From contig JAIXMR010000078.1 in assembly GCA_025677835.1 (NCBI GenBank), positions 1 through 64,000 of the forward strand: a stretch of DNA of 64,000 bases, given 5' to 3'. The DNA comes from Sporodiniella umbellata. Taxonomy: Eukaryota > Mucoromycota > Mucoromycetes > Mucorales > Rhizopodaceae. The position numbers were made by a program, and so were the translations under genes. Shown here in pieces: positions 11,924 through 23,468 of the stretch (within the stretch, counting starts at the first letter, position 1; every line of letters begins with the position of its first letter). Below the pieces are notes generated by a model, which made no database searches, was not told the DNA's origin, and was given only the letters and a program-made list of their open reading frames with translations.

Positions 11924-12719
11924 AGAAAAAGTCTTTTTCTTAATTTATTATTATTATTCGCTCATGTATCATTTACATATATACACACACATATATATAT
12001 ATACATATATATATGTATATACTTGCTTTTCTTAACACTCATATCTTATTCATATATATACACACACACCCAACACTAAAATCTTTTCATTTTTGTAATT
12101 ATCTTTTATAAAAAAAAAAAAAAAAACACCCACAAATACACACCCAATAAATACACATATACAAACAAACTCTTGTTATTTACACTTGGAGACTCTTTCT
12201 TTCTTTCTCTCTTTTTTGACTCCTTATTTACAAAAAGTCTAATGTTCTATACAGAAAAAGAGGAGTGTTTATATTTATGAAGGGATAGAAGCAAGGGGGG
12301 GACCCGAACAAAGGGGAAAGTGGGGAGATAGATAAAGGACTTGTTTATGCACGAATAATCAATAACAATAATAATAATAGAAAAAAAGGGGAAAACATAG
12401 AGAGTTAGACACAGCAACAGCCGCGTGATAATCACTGTGAGTGATAAGAATGACCCCGCCTCCTACTGAATAAGAAACGTGGCCTTTATTATGTATGTGA
12501 CAGATTGGGTGTTGGTCTTTGTTTGATGCGTTTTCTAATTCTTTTGAAAAGCGATAATGGATTCAAAAAAAAAAAAAAGAAAAAAAAAACAGGATAATAA
12601 TATGCAACACAGAGCCGCATATATTTGCTTTCTAGTTTCCTTCTCCCCTTTATCATAGATTTATATATGAAATAGTTGTTTTTATTTATTAAATAACAAT
12701 TTGTTGGAGAGAAATCTTA

Positions 12720-12758
<39 letters not shown>

Positions 12759-14142
12759 TTCCTCTGCTTCACGCGTCATTTTCTCTTTTGTTTATTATTA
12801 TTTTTTTCTTTCTCCTTTATGGCGTATGGGCTACAGGACTGTATTTTAACCCAAAAGGATATATACTTACTTTTACGTAGCCAAGAGGGGTCATAGAATA
12901 CACATTTGGATATATATGTGATCTTTTTCTCCTATTTGCTGAGTCTATTGCTTCCGTTGTCAACCTTTGGCTTTCCGCCAAACGATGTCTATTTTTGGTG
13001 TATCCAGATTCGTTAGCATAAAGGCACATTAAGAAATCAACTGTAACAAATAGATGGTTTTTTTTTGTTTTTTTCTTTTTATGTGACTTTTTTTTTTTCA
13101 ATAAACCTAACTTTTCTTTTTTTCTTTTTTGTTAGACGTCTTTCAGGAACAGAGTAAAACTGTAACACAAAGATATAGTTTTTTTTTTGTTCAGTGATAA
13201 GTCACCTCTTAAATGCACAATCTCATGATTGGTTACACGGTTCAAATCTCTTTAGAGCAAAACTCCTGAAAACAAATAATAACAAAAACAACCAAAAAGT
13301 GTTTTAACTTTAAAAGGGAGAATGGAGAAACACCACCTCTAGAGAAAACAAGCGCAACCACTCGCTTTAAAGTCCTAGTATTTTTTTTTAGGAGGGAAAA
13401 ATAGAAAATACCCAGATTTTTTTTTTTTTTGAAAACTGTTCTCTTGGATTTATCGTCACTGAACTCGGTAAGATTTCCGAAACTGAATTAAACGAATTCT
13501 ATTTACATTTCCCAAAACAAATATTTTTCCCTCTTTTTTAAACTGTTTTTTTCTCCTTAACCCGCAAAACAATGCTTTTTTGTGAAATAAAGACATTATT
13601 TTTGATCTTAAAGGCTAGATTTGGCTTAGTTTTAACCGTTTAATATATATAAATTAATCTGTCTTTGCCTCCCTAAATCCCAAATAAACAACACTTTTCT
13701 CCAAAGGGGAGAAAAAGTCAAAAAGTCAAAAAGTCAAAAAAAAAAAAAAAAAAAAAAAAGGCTAGCAATAAAATCGTATTAAACATTAACATTGGTTTGA
13801 AAAACAAAGGGACCTTTTTCTTGTACACATAAATTATAAAAAATGGCTTAATAGTGTCAAGTCATACGGAGCCGCTCGCAATCTCTTTTTCTTTGACAGC
13901 CAACATTGATTAATAATAACAATGAAAAATTTAAGCGCACGTTTAAAAAAAAAAAAAAGATCAGACTCTAGATTTCTTTATTACCATTTTAAGCGATAAC
14001 GTAACCCAGAACTTCGTCACTTTCCATATTTGTAAATTCACAGACGTAAACCCTTCTCTTTTTTTAACCCATCTTCCAAATAAGGTAACTTCAAGACGTA
14101 AAGAGAAACTTGGCTCTTTGCTTCTACGCAGTGAACAGAGCC
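11924..14142. other. Long intergenic region, no gene seen
   Basis: About 2.2 kb of AT-rich DNA between the zinc-finger gene and the first aldo-keto reductase. It holds a TA/CA-rich stretch (about 11978-12070), a CA microsatellite (12723-12753), a tandem AAAGTC triplet next to an A-run (about 13716-13758) and several T-runs. Open frames here are short and built on homopolymers. I see no convincing exon or RNA gene. Confidence 0.5.
12723..12753. repeat. (CA)n microsatellite
   Basis: About 15 CA units in intergenic DNA. Confidence 0.9.
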
Positions 14143-14152
14143 TATATAAATA
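14143..14152 (+). promoter_or_regulatory. Probable TATA box of aldo-keto reductase 1
   Basis: TATATAAATA lies about 50-58 bp before the start codon at 14201, which implies a very short 5' UTR. Confidence 0.55.
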
Positions 14153-14200
14153 TACTTGGATTTTATCTACTTTCAACACATTCAAAACAAAAACAACAAC

Positions 14201-15450
14201 ATGGTATTTCAATCTACTAATAAACCCACTAAAATGCAATATGTCAACTTGGGAAAAACTGGCATGAAGGTTATACTTTACACAACCAAAAGATACAGAG
14301 TATTAAAGAATTTTTATTTTCAATTAGGTGTCTCGCTTTTGCTTGGGTTGCATGTCCTTTGGATCCGATACTTGGCAAGATTGGGTCAAGAACGAACAAG
14401 AATCTTTGGAACTGATTGGCGCCGCTTACGATGCTGGTATTAATTTCTTTGATACGGCTGATGTTTATTCCAACGGGGATAGTGAACGCGTCTTGGGAAA
14501 AGCCATCAAGAAGTTCAATATGTCTAGATCTCGTATCGTGGTAGCCACCAAAGTCTTTTTTATTGCCGACGATGAACACCCTACGCTTGAACTCTACCCT
14601 GATATTAATGAAAATAGTCAGTATGTCAACAAAATGGGCTTATCTAGAAAACATATTTTTGATGCTGTCGATGCTTCTCTGGAGCGCTTGGGCTTAGATT
14701 ATATTGACCTTTATCAAATCCATCGCTTTGATAAGGTAAGTTGTATTTACTGATAGATACACGCACGTGCGTATATATTTATTTGCTTTTTTTTTTATTA
14801 GCAAACACCTATAGAAGAAACAATGGAAGCTTTGAACGACCTGGTAAGGTCAGGCAAAGTAAGATACATTGGTGCCAGTACATGTCATACCTGGGAGCTC
14901 CAAAAGGCCAACAATATCGCTGAAAAAAGAGGGTGGGCTAAATTTGTCTCGATGCAAAACCTTCAAAACTTGATCTATCGTGAAGAAGATCGCGAAATGA
15001 ACCCTTACTGTTTAGACAGTGGCATTGCTACGATTCCTTATAGCCCTTTAGCTCAAGGTATCTTGGCCGGTAAAAACCGTAATACCACACGAGATAAATC
15101 AGACCGCTTCAGAGATGCCTTGTTTCCTAAAGAAGGTAACAACGATGACGAAATTGTTGATCGTGTTATCGAACTAGCTGAAAAGTATGACTATAGCCCT
15201 GCTCAGGTAAAAGCATATACAAATAAACATAAGCATAAATTCTTTATTCATAAAAAAAAAAAAAAAAAAAAAGATTTCGCTTGCTTGGCTGTTGACAAAA
15301 CCTCAAGTCACTTCACCCATTGTGGGCTTCAGCACCAAAAAGCAAATTCTGGATACTATCAAGTCGCTTGAAATTCAACTAAGCAAACAGGATATTCAAT
15401 ATCTCGAAGAGCTTTATATTCCTCATAGAATCGCTGGTTTCTTTGAATAA
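14201..15450 (+). CDS. Aldo-keto reductase, copy 1 of a tandem pair
   Basis: Four exons (14201-14269, 14328-14735, 14802-15206, 15274-15450; 352 aa). A soluble NADPH-dependent reductase with an AKR TIM barrel that reduces aldehydes or ketones. Motifs in order: YVNLGKTGMKVSRFCLGCMSFG (strand 1), GINFFDTADVYSNGDSERVLGKA (catalytic Asp and Tyr), VVATKVF (catalytic Lys), DYIDLYQIHRFD (catalytic His), GKVRYIGAS, the SMQNLQNLIYREEDREMNPYC segment typical of the yeast Aad / versiconal-reductase-like group, and PYSPLAQGILAG in the cofactor loop. The last acceptor follows an A-run (AAAAG) and lacks a polypyrimidine tract. The neighbour at 16547-17804 has the same intron positions, so the pair arose by tandem duplication. 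The substrate cannot be told. Confidence 0.9.
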
Positions 15451-16479
15451 ATAAAATGTGTTTTGATTTTTTGCTATTCAATTGTCTAAACTTTACTTTT
15501 TTTGCTTGGCGTCAACTCAATACAAAAATAAAGTACCCATAGCCTATTTATATATACATCTTTACTTTTTTGGGAATGCGATAAAATAAATTAGTCGTGA
15601 GTATGCTAGATAAAGTTAAATAGTTGCAAACATAGATATAGTATTAGAAAAAAAAAAGAATATTTCGATATTTATTTACTGCTTTTGTAGCATATAAAAT
15701 CTGTTTGCAGTACATGGCAGGACACTGATCATTACAAAAAACCTTGAGTAAACTGCCATACTTTTTAATATATACATATAAACCACTTCCAATGTCTACG
15801 AAATAAGAGCTATCGATATACGCTTAGGACTTATTGCCATGCTAAAAAAATTATACAGATCGACATAGGCTTTACTAAAAAAATATTTAGAACACTTTGG
15901 ATATGCATACTATTTTTTAATATGTCCGAACATCCAATAAAGCTTTAAAACAAACCCTTATGTATCAACCACCTTTCGGGTCTTCGTTTATTGATTACTA
16001 ATGAAACATATATACATGATTTTAGATTAGCATATTCTTCTATAAAAAGAGCTGTTTAAAACGCTCAAAATTGGCAATAATAGTTGTATAAAACGATATT
16101 TTCGACATCAGTTTTATTTTTGGAGTCTTAAGTTTTAGTGTATATGTTACTATTAATACTTAATAATAGTAAAAGGGCAATGGGTTAAAATTCTTTGTTC
16201 TTAAGTAGCTAAAAAGTATTGAGAACGATTTTTTGCTTTAGTACAACATTTTAATGTTAGAGATTCCCATTAAACTTCTTTTTTGAAACAAAGCATAAGC
16301 AAAAAGCTTAAGAAAAGCACCTAAAAAAAAACTACCAGAGTTAAGTTTATTTAATTCAGTATTTTGTATACTACTTCCTATGTCATATACAAATGAGATC
16401 TTCGAATGTTTACTAAGATACGAGTATGGTATGCAACTATTTAGAATTTTATTAACTGAGCATGACGTTACTTGAACAG
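15451..16479. other. Intergenic spacer between the two reductase genes
   Basis: About 1 kb of AT-rich DNA. No open frame of note and no obvious duplicated promoter segment beyond general AT-richness. Confidence 0.45.
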
Positions 16480-16492
16480 TATATATATACAC
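16480..16492 (+). promoter_or_regulatory. Probable TATA-like element of aldo-keto reductase 2
   Basis: A TATATATATA stretch about 55-67 bp before the ATG at 16547, matching the position of the TATA box in the first copy. Confidence 0.45.
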
Positions 16493-16546
16493 TCACTTTC
16501 TTTTTTTTATAAACGCCATTATCTAGCAAAAGCTGAAACTGCTCCT

Positions 16547-17804
16547 ATGATACCACAAAAACCTAAAACTTTAATGGAGTATGTTAACTTGGGAAATACT
16601 GGAATGAAAGTAGAAAAAAAAAAACAAAAAGTGTTTTCATGTTATTAAACGGATCATTGATTAGGTGTCCCGTTTATGTCTAGGCTGTATGTCTTTTGGT
16701 TCTAGTAGTTGGCAGAGATGGGTAAAAGACGAAGAAGAATCATTGGAATTGATTGGAAAAGCCTTTGATACTGGCATCAATTTCTTTGATACAGCAGATG
16801 TCTACTCAAATGGTGAAAGTGAACGTGTCTTGGGAAAAGCCATCAAGAAGTTTAATATGCCCAGATCTCGTATTGTGGTAGCCACCAAAGTCTTTTATAT
16901 TGCTAACGATGATTATCCGTGTCCTGAGCTCTGCCCTGAGCTTGAAACAAGACATCTACATGTCAATGGAATTGGCTTATCGAGAAAACATATTTTTGAT
17001 GCTGTCGATGCTTCCTTACAGCGACTGGATCTAGATTATGTAGATCTTTATCAAATTCATCGCTTTGACAATGTGAGTTGTATACATATTTTGTATAAAA
17101 AAAAATACAGGTATTGACTTTTATCCTTTCAAGAATACCCCCATAGAAGAAACCATGGAGGCCCTCAATGATTTAGTACGTCTTGGTAAAGTCAGGTACA
17201 TTGGAGCTAGTACAGGTCAAACGTGGGAATTTCAAAAGGCCAACAATATCGCTGAAAAAAGAGGGTGGGCTAAATTTGTCTCGATGCAAAACCTTCAAAA
17301 CTTGATCTATCGTGAAGAAGATCGCGAAATGAACCCTTACTGTTTAGACAGTGGCATTGCTACCCTTCCCTATAGCATTTTGGCAAATGGCATCTTAACT
17401 GGAAAAAACCGTCGAACCGAGCGAAAAGAAACCGATGTTTATACTTCTACTTTTTACTCTAGTACAACCAGTGATGATGCCATTGTAGATCGAGTTTTAG
17501 AAGTCTCTAAAAAACACAACTGTTCTGCAGCTCAGGTAAACAAGAAGAATACATCGTTCAGTATACATTTGTTTATCAGAAATATTTTTTGCTACAGGTT
17601 GCCATTGCCTGGCTATTAACTAAACCTCATGTTACTGCTCCAATTATTGGATGTACCAGTGAATCTCAAATAATGGATGCAGTTGGATCGCTCCAAGTGA
17701 AATTGACACAAAAAGATATCGACTATCTTGAAGAACTTTATCTTCCACATAAAGTATCCGGTATTATGCCTCGTCCTATAAAAACAAGAAACTATTTGAA
17801 CTGA
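16547..17804 (+). CDS. Aldo-keto reductase, copy 2 of a tandem pair
   Basis: Four exons (16547-16609, 16665-17072, 17134-17535, 17598-17804; 359 aa) with the same exon layout as the copy at 14201-15450. It has all AKR catalytic motifs (FFDTADVYSNGESER, ATKVF, YVDLYQIHRFD, GKVRYIGAS). It differs from copy 1 in the active-site loop after LPYSILANGI (copy 1: IPYSPLAQGI), in the variable loop around residues 285-300, and by a C-terminal extension ending RPIKTRNYLN. The differing cofactor/substrate loops suggest a changed substrate range (inference). A 131-bp stretch of exon 3 is identical in DNA to copy 1, which points to gene conversion. Confidence 0.9.
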
Positions 17805-18606
17805 GCTTAGGCTTTAACAATACACACCACACTTATAATAAAAACTGAACAAAAAAAAAAAACAGTGCATTCTACTACATAATGCGATGTCTTTACTTTT
17901 AAGAAAACGCATGCGGTAAGCTAATCTGATAAATAAAAGTGTTCACTGTTAGTTTTCTTCCCTAGACATATTTTTCTTTTTTAAAAACTCAATATAAGAG
18001 TAGGCCAAAAGACCTTTCGGCATTTGTAAACAAAACTTAAAATTAAGATACATCTTAAAGCCTGTAATATAAGTGATGTATCTATATATTTACTTTGCTC
18101 AGCATCACTTGGAAACTAAAATGCGGTACATAAAAGAACATTGTCAATAGCTAGCTGAAGACATAGAAAAGGAAAACCGGTTTTTTTTTCCAAGACAGTA
18201 TAGAATCTGCCATTTAGAGGGTTTTGTGGGAAAACTTTTTTTGTAATATAAGGATAAGTCTTTGATATTCAATACGAAATACAACAAATGGCGGCATTTG
18301 TTAATCAGGTGTCACTTGGGTTCCTATACAGGCAATCTTCTATTTATCTTCGCAGCGACCGTGTTCGGTTTTATGTTAACGAAACTACTGGAGCTTAAAA
18401 GAATGTTTTATAGAGATTAGAAGCATTGCGTTTCTCATGCAAAAAATAAAGTCTTACATATCCTTGTGATTAATACTCATACTCTGCCTGATAGCACATA
18501 ATTTTGGAAGTCAGGCTTTCGTTTATAATAATATTAGATGATCCATTGGGATTGAAGTGTTAGTGCTACTTACTGAATATGGACTTGTGCTTTATTTAGT
18601 GTATTT
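17805..18606. other. Intergenic region, no gene seen
   Basis: About 800 bp of AT-rich DNA between the reductase pair and the degenerate minus-strand locus. No coding or RNA feature recognised. Confidence 0.45.
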
Positions 18607-19334
18607 TCAGATCTGTTCAGTAATCATATTTTGTAACTGTTGTCCTAAAGTATCTATCCTTTCTTTTTTCAAACTCTTAAATGTATATATAGTGTAAATG
18701 TATTTACTACGGTCTATCACAGTATTGTTTCTTATCATACTGCATATCTCTATGTTTTTTATGAATCTATACTTATTGCTACCATATAATCTATAAGTGC
18801 TGTCGATAATTTCCATAGTGTCTTCCTTCAAGAACCTTTCATATATATCAGCAAATAAGTATATATGGTTCGCCTATTATCTTTGTATATTCTTTGTCTA
18901 TAGTCATTGCTTTCCAACTTTTTGTAGCTTCTTTTCACTTTATTTATAATATTTTTTACTTCTTTGTCTTGGTTAGACTTGGTATACTCTTTTCTAGGTT
19001 TGGGTTTCCCTTTTGGTATTTCCTCAACATCGCGCTCCATATCTAGTTGATAATGCCCATCCATATCGATATTGTCTATAAATACAGGTGGTTCTAGTAG
19101 CGAAGTTGGTTGCTGTCATTGTGGTGGTTGTGGTGTATTTACATTGTTTTCCGCTCTGTTTTCTATTTGTTGAACAACATCTTGTAAAGTCGTATTTTTC
19201 TTCTTGGTTCTTTGGAAATACTCAGTAAAGATATTATTTAGACTATCTAAATCTCTAATATCGTGCTCTTTCATAATACACTCTAATTTAAGGAGGTCAG
19301 GAAGATAACCTTCACAGTTTCCGCACAAATTCAA
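18607..19334 (-). pseudogene. Degenerate open reading frame, possibly transposon-derived
   Basis: Reading from 19334 downwards, one frame runs to a TGA at 19118-19116, continues in the same frame through MDGHYQLDMERDVEEIPKGK to about 18828, and a third open piece (18831-18607) lies in another frame. The segment EEIPKGKPKPRKEYTKS, following an acidic MDGHYQLDM stretch, resembles the N-terminal part of transposase-type proteins common in Mucorales, where a helix-turn-helix would follow. Here the expected helix-turn-helix is not intact and no DDE domain is present. I read this as an eroded gene with an in-frame stop and a frameshift. The family assignment is from memory of such proteins and is weak. 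Confidence 0.35.
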
Positions 19335-19833
19335 TTAATAAGTATATTTTACATCTAACAGTTTTTCACTTTTTAGTTATAGTACAAATTATGCAAGAGA
19401 ATACTTTGCTAGCAGCATTAAAGCTTAATGGGTCAACCCAAAACACCCATCATGGGTAAAGATTCCGCATGTTTGAAGCAAAGAACCAGTGGTTTCTAAA
19501 ACTCCAACATAACGCTGCAAAATTTTCACAAGATCAGATCCATCATTCCATCGAGTTTGGAATATAAATACTACATTTTTTTCAAACATCTTCAAAAAAG
19601 AAAAATTGCAAACAGCTCTATTACAATGTATTGTACTAGTCAAAGAAAAAGAGACGTAAAGTATAATTGATTACTTGTCAGAAAGCGGGTTTTGTATTAA
19701 GCAATTAGTAGATATCAATGGCTCTCTGCTATCTTTTCCCTCTGTTTTTTTTTTTTGTCAATGGTATAAAGATACTAAAAGAGGAGTTTTTTTTTTTCCT
19801 ATCCTCTCTTTTTTTTTTTCTAACAGTTTGTAC
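19335..19833. other. Spacer with an unrecognised minus-strand open frame
   Basis: Includes a 72-codon frame on the minus strand (19643-19425) containing FQTRWNDGSDLVKILQRYVGVLETT, which looks coding-like but matches nothing I know. It may belong to the degenerate locus next to it. The right end is a T-rich leader before the phosphatase gene. Confidence 0.3.
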
Positions 19834-21271
19834 ATGTCAGCTCAATTACCAGAATTTACAGAAGAACAGTATCCTGCAGACCTAGAGCTAAAGTAAACAA
19901 ATGCCCTCCCCCTTTTTTTTTTTTTTGGCAGGCTACAAACATGAAAGACGAATGCTAATGACGGTATTTGCTTTAGACTGCTTCAAGTTGTTCACCGCCA
20001 CGGTAAACTTATAGACACCTATGAAGATAGGGATACCAACTACAATTAAACATATGCACTTAAATATATTTATGTGCAATGACAGGTGAACGTACACCTA
20101 TTAGAAGAAGACTGGATAAAATATTCCCACCTGTATGGAATCTCTGTGAATCCAATACGTCACTGGTTGAGACCATTGGCCATTTCAACCAAGCAACTAC
20201 CGAGTTTACTACAATACCAGTTCAACGGATTATTGACACCGGAAAAGCAGAAAAAGCAGGTTCTTGGTAAAAAGAAAAAAAAATAAAAAAAAAAAGCAGA
20301 AAAGAAAAAACTAACAGAAAAAAAACTGTTCTAGCTATTATGGTCAATTGACTAATATGGGAAGAGCCAAAATGTCCAGCTTGGGTGTACGTTTAAGAGA
20401 GGCCTATATAGACAAGTAAACAAATATATGTATCTGGTGAATTCAAATAACAATTCTTATTCTGTTTAGACTCAAGTATTTACCAGATGTATTTGATGAA
20501 GAGACAGTTTATATTCGAAGTACAGACTATCCACGTACAAGAGAGTCGGTTCAACAGTTAATAGCTGGAGGTCTTTATCCAGCCGATAAAAGACCTGAGG
20601 GATTTCAATTGAAGTTAAGAATTAGGTAGATTAAAAAAAAAAAAAAAAGAACTACCTTTAAAGAATATCTGTTTGTAATAGAGACCCTCAAGATGATAAT
20701 CTATTTCCCAACCCGAGCTGCCTTCGACTACGTGCATTATCTGAACAGTTTTTAAAGACCGTGGCCGTTAGCACTAAAGAGGAGTGCGATCAGCTATCAA
20801 AACTATTAAAAAACCATGTCAAGAGTGTTTCTATTGTTGGACACCCTTCTGCTAGTGGCATCCTTGGTAAAGAAAAAAAAAAAAAGGGTAGACATACTCA
20901 TGATTATGTTTAGACACGTTGATTTCTGCAAAAACGCATGGTTTTGAAATGCCAGAAGATATCGGTGATGAGGTATTTGACAGACTAGAAAAATTGGTAG
21001 TCAAAGAATGGTTTCATGGTGCTGCAAACTCTACAGAGGTAACTAGATTAAGCTCGGGTAGATTGATGGGCGATATCAGAGACCGTATGGTACGAAGAAA
21101 GGATGGTCAAGATGAAGAAGGAGAGGAAAAGATGAAAATGGCTGTCTATTCTGGTCATGACACGTAATGTACAATAAGGAATCCAAAAGCGCTTAAACTG
21201 ATTGAAATTCCGTAGTACAATTGCTCCATTACTTGTGCTGATGAATAGTTTTGACGACAAGTAACTGGGCC

Positions 21272-21302
<31 letters not shown>

Positions 21303-21562
21303 AAAGACTTTACTCATTTGGCTTTTGATATATTAGATGGCCACCTTATGGTAGTATTATCCTATTTGAACTATTCAAAGCCAAGGAAAAACAAGATCAT
21401 TTTGTGAGAGTCCGATACAATGAAAAAGCACTCCAGCTTCCAGGATGTGCTGATAAAGGACAACACAAGGAAGGCGACCCATCGCTCTGCACGATAGACG
21501 CTTTCAAGAGGATTGTAAAGGACTTTGTTCCTACAGATTATAAGAATGAATGTGCTGTTTAG
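19834..21562 (+). CDS. Histidine acid phosphatase family protein (ACP6-like)
   Basis: Nine exons (19834-19892, 19977-20002, 20086-20266, 20335-20415, 20470-20625, 20682-20866, 20914-21163, 21216-21260, 21337-21562; 402 aa). Members of histidine phosphatase branch 2 hydrolyse phosphomonoesters through a phosphohistidine. The catalytic RHGERTP (residues 27-33) is split by an intron inside the Gly codon, and the second catalytic motif GHDTT (310-314) is split by another. Other family marks are GQLTNMGRAKMSSLGVRLRE and YIRSTDYPRTRESVQQLIAGG. No signal peptide precedes RHG, so it resembles the lysophosphatidic-acid-phosphatase type 6 / 2-phosphoxylose-phosphatase group more than secreted phytases. 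The exact substrate is not determined. Exon 2 is only 26 nt. Confidence 0.88.
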
Positions 21563-22152
21563 ATTACAGAAACCATTACTAGTGACACCAAAAATAAAGA
21601 TTCTATCATTTGATGTGCGTGCGAATAAGTGTATCATACCCCCCCACATAGTGTGACGGCAGCCATGTGAAGATTTAAAAAAAATTAGATTTTGTGTTTT
21701 CTGTCTTTTTGTGGATGTGAGGGCCGGCACCAAAACAAAGAAATTGCCATAAACTGTACTCTTCTGAGCTAATATTAGAGAGTACATCGTTTCTCTTTAT
21801 TACGGCCAAACAGGAACTGCGTTACAATAAAATGACAAAAATCTTACTTTAAGTCAAGCATACTAGATTACTTTGTCACTTGAAAAAGCATGGAGTATTA
21901 AACATGAGGCTTTTCTAGTATGTTTCTAAGCATCATGCCTTAATAAATTAACGAAAATAGAACTAATGTATACATGAGAAAAGCACAAAAAAGTCGAACA
22001 GTTCACTCAAATCAGCTGATGGCTAAATTTTTTTCTGTAAAAAATTGGATAAGTGTTTCTCACGAGACAAGTCACATAAACAGTATATGATGATCATTAC
22101 GTTTTCTTATTTTTAGCAAGATGAATAAGATTGAAAGAAGAAAGAAAGGTAC
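21563..22152. other. Convergent 3' intergenic region
   Basis: Separates two genes that converge. No open frame of interest; it must contain both 3' UTRs and polyadenylation signals. Confidence 0.45.
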
Positions 22153-23468
22153 TTAGGATTGCAAGCCATCATAGCTATTGATACTGAGTGGAGCACCTTC
22201 GATTTCATCCACTTTGAGTTGCCCTGATTTAACACTTTGACTTAGTTTCTGAGCTGCGGTCTGTTTGTGTTTAGCTGCGGTCTTTTTTTTCTTTAAAGGA
22301 CGAACCACGTTGACTGGAACAGGTGAGTTGTGGACAAGATAGGTAGATACGCTGCCCATTAAAATTCTAGTTTGTTTTAAATCCAAGTAAGCCCATTATA
22401 ATTTTTTTCAAGTCAATAAAGAAGAACTCACCCTTTAAGAGAACCACGATCCCTTGAACTACAGACTACCATTGTTAAATTAGGTGTAGCAGAAATCTAG
22501 GGAGTAGTTTTTTTTTTTTTTTTTTTTTTTTTGTATAAGAAAAAGCTTCACTTATTTGTTTGTTTACCAATTCCAATAAAGTTTCTTTTGTGTTTTCAGC
22601 AGCCAAAGAATGAACAGCGATTTTGATATTAAAAAGAAGCATTTCATCGATGACAGTTCGAACTCGAGAAATCAACTTTTTAGAGTTGTGGTCCAGCTAT
22701 GTATACATAAAGTGTGTCAATAATGCTTGATGGTTCACAAGAAAACACTTGCCTCTCTCCAGATTCTGTACTTTTCGTCTTCTTTCATGCTGGAGAGTTC
22801 CTCGTCTGTAGCGACTGCACTAGCAACATGTACTTCGTCTCCGCTACGCAATAAGGTTCCTATGGCCCATTTTAAGGCATACATGCTCTCCTCACCAAAG
22901 TCGCACATGATCATATAACGTTTTGGATTTCTCTTTGACTTTCTTTCATCCGAAAGACCGTAATAGAAAGTGACGCCGATATAATCCTCTCTGGAGACGA
23001 GCACAGGGGGTTCAGAAAAGACGAGCTCAGCTGGACGACGCAGGTTTTTGACAGGTGTTTGTTCTTTATTTTCATCATTGAGTTGGATCTGACGATTGCT
23101 TTCGGTGATTTTGAACAACTCGGGGTCGCGAATAGCCAGGTCGTCTTCGTAGTCATCGTCGTCGTAGTAATAATAATAGCGCTGTTGTCTTTTTTCTTCT
23201 TCAGAATCACTATCTTCGTCATGAGGACTGATTCGATTTGGATCCGGTTTGGACATGATGACTGCTTCTTTCACACGTCTATCCTCAGGTGAATCTCGGT
23301 TGAGTTCTTGAATCTCTTGGGCCAACATGGCATCAAGATCCCAGTGATTTCCACTATTCTACATAGACACATATAGATATGCACACACACAAAATATCTA
23401 TGGATATGTATATAACCTTCTTTTTTAAAATGTGTATTGTTTTATGTTCTTACAGAAGGAGGACCCAT
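22153..23468 (-). CDS. Universal stress protein (UspA-domain) family protein
   Basis: Five exons on the minus strand (23468-23454, 23358-22753, 22696-22568, 22496-22432, 22366-22153; 342 aa). Exon 1 encodes only MGPPS. The N-terminal half is disordered and acidic, with a run of five Tyr followed by Asp (YYYYYDDDDYEDD). The UspA domain starts at KRYMIMCDFGEESMYALKWAIGTLL and ends with the ATP-binding loop and last strand, read as VVCSSRDRGSLKGILMGSVSTYLVHNSPVPVNVVRP across an exon joint. This is the layout of fungal USP proteins, nucleotide-binding stress-response factors of unclear biochemical role. The C-terminal tail is Lys-rich. Intron 2 (22752-22697, 56 nt) begins GCAAGT and not GT; only this junction keeps the frame (WRE to LDHNSKK). 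Confidence 0.87.

Noticed and set aside
13239..13248. GGTTCAAATC, resembling a tRNA B-box
   Set aside because: No matching A-box, anticodon arm or acceptor stem could be folded around it.
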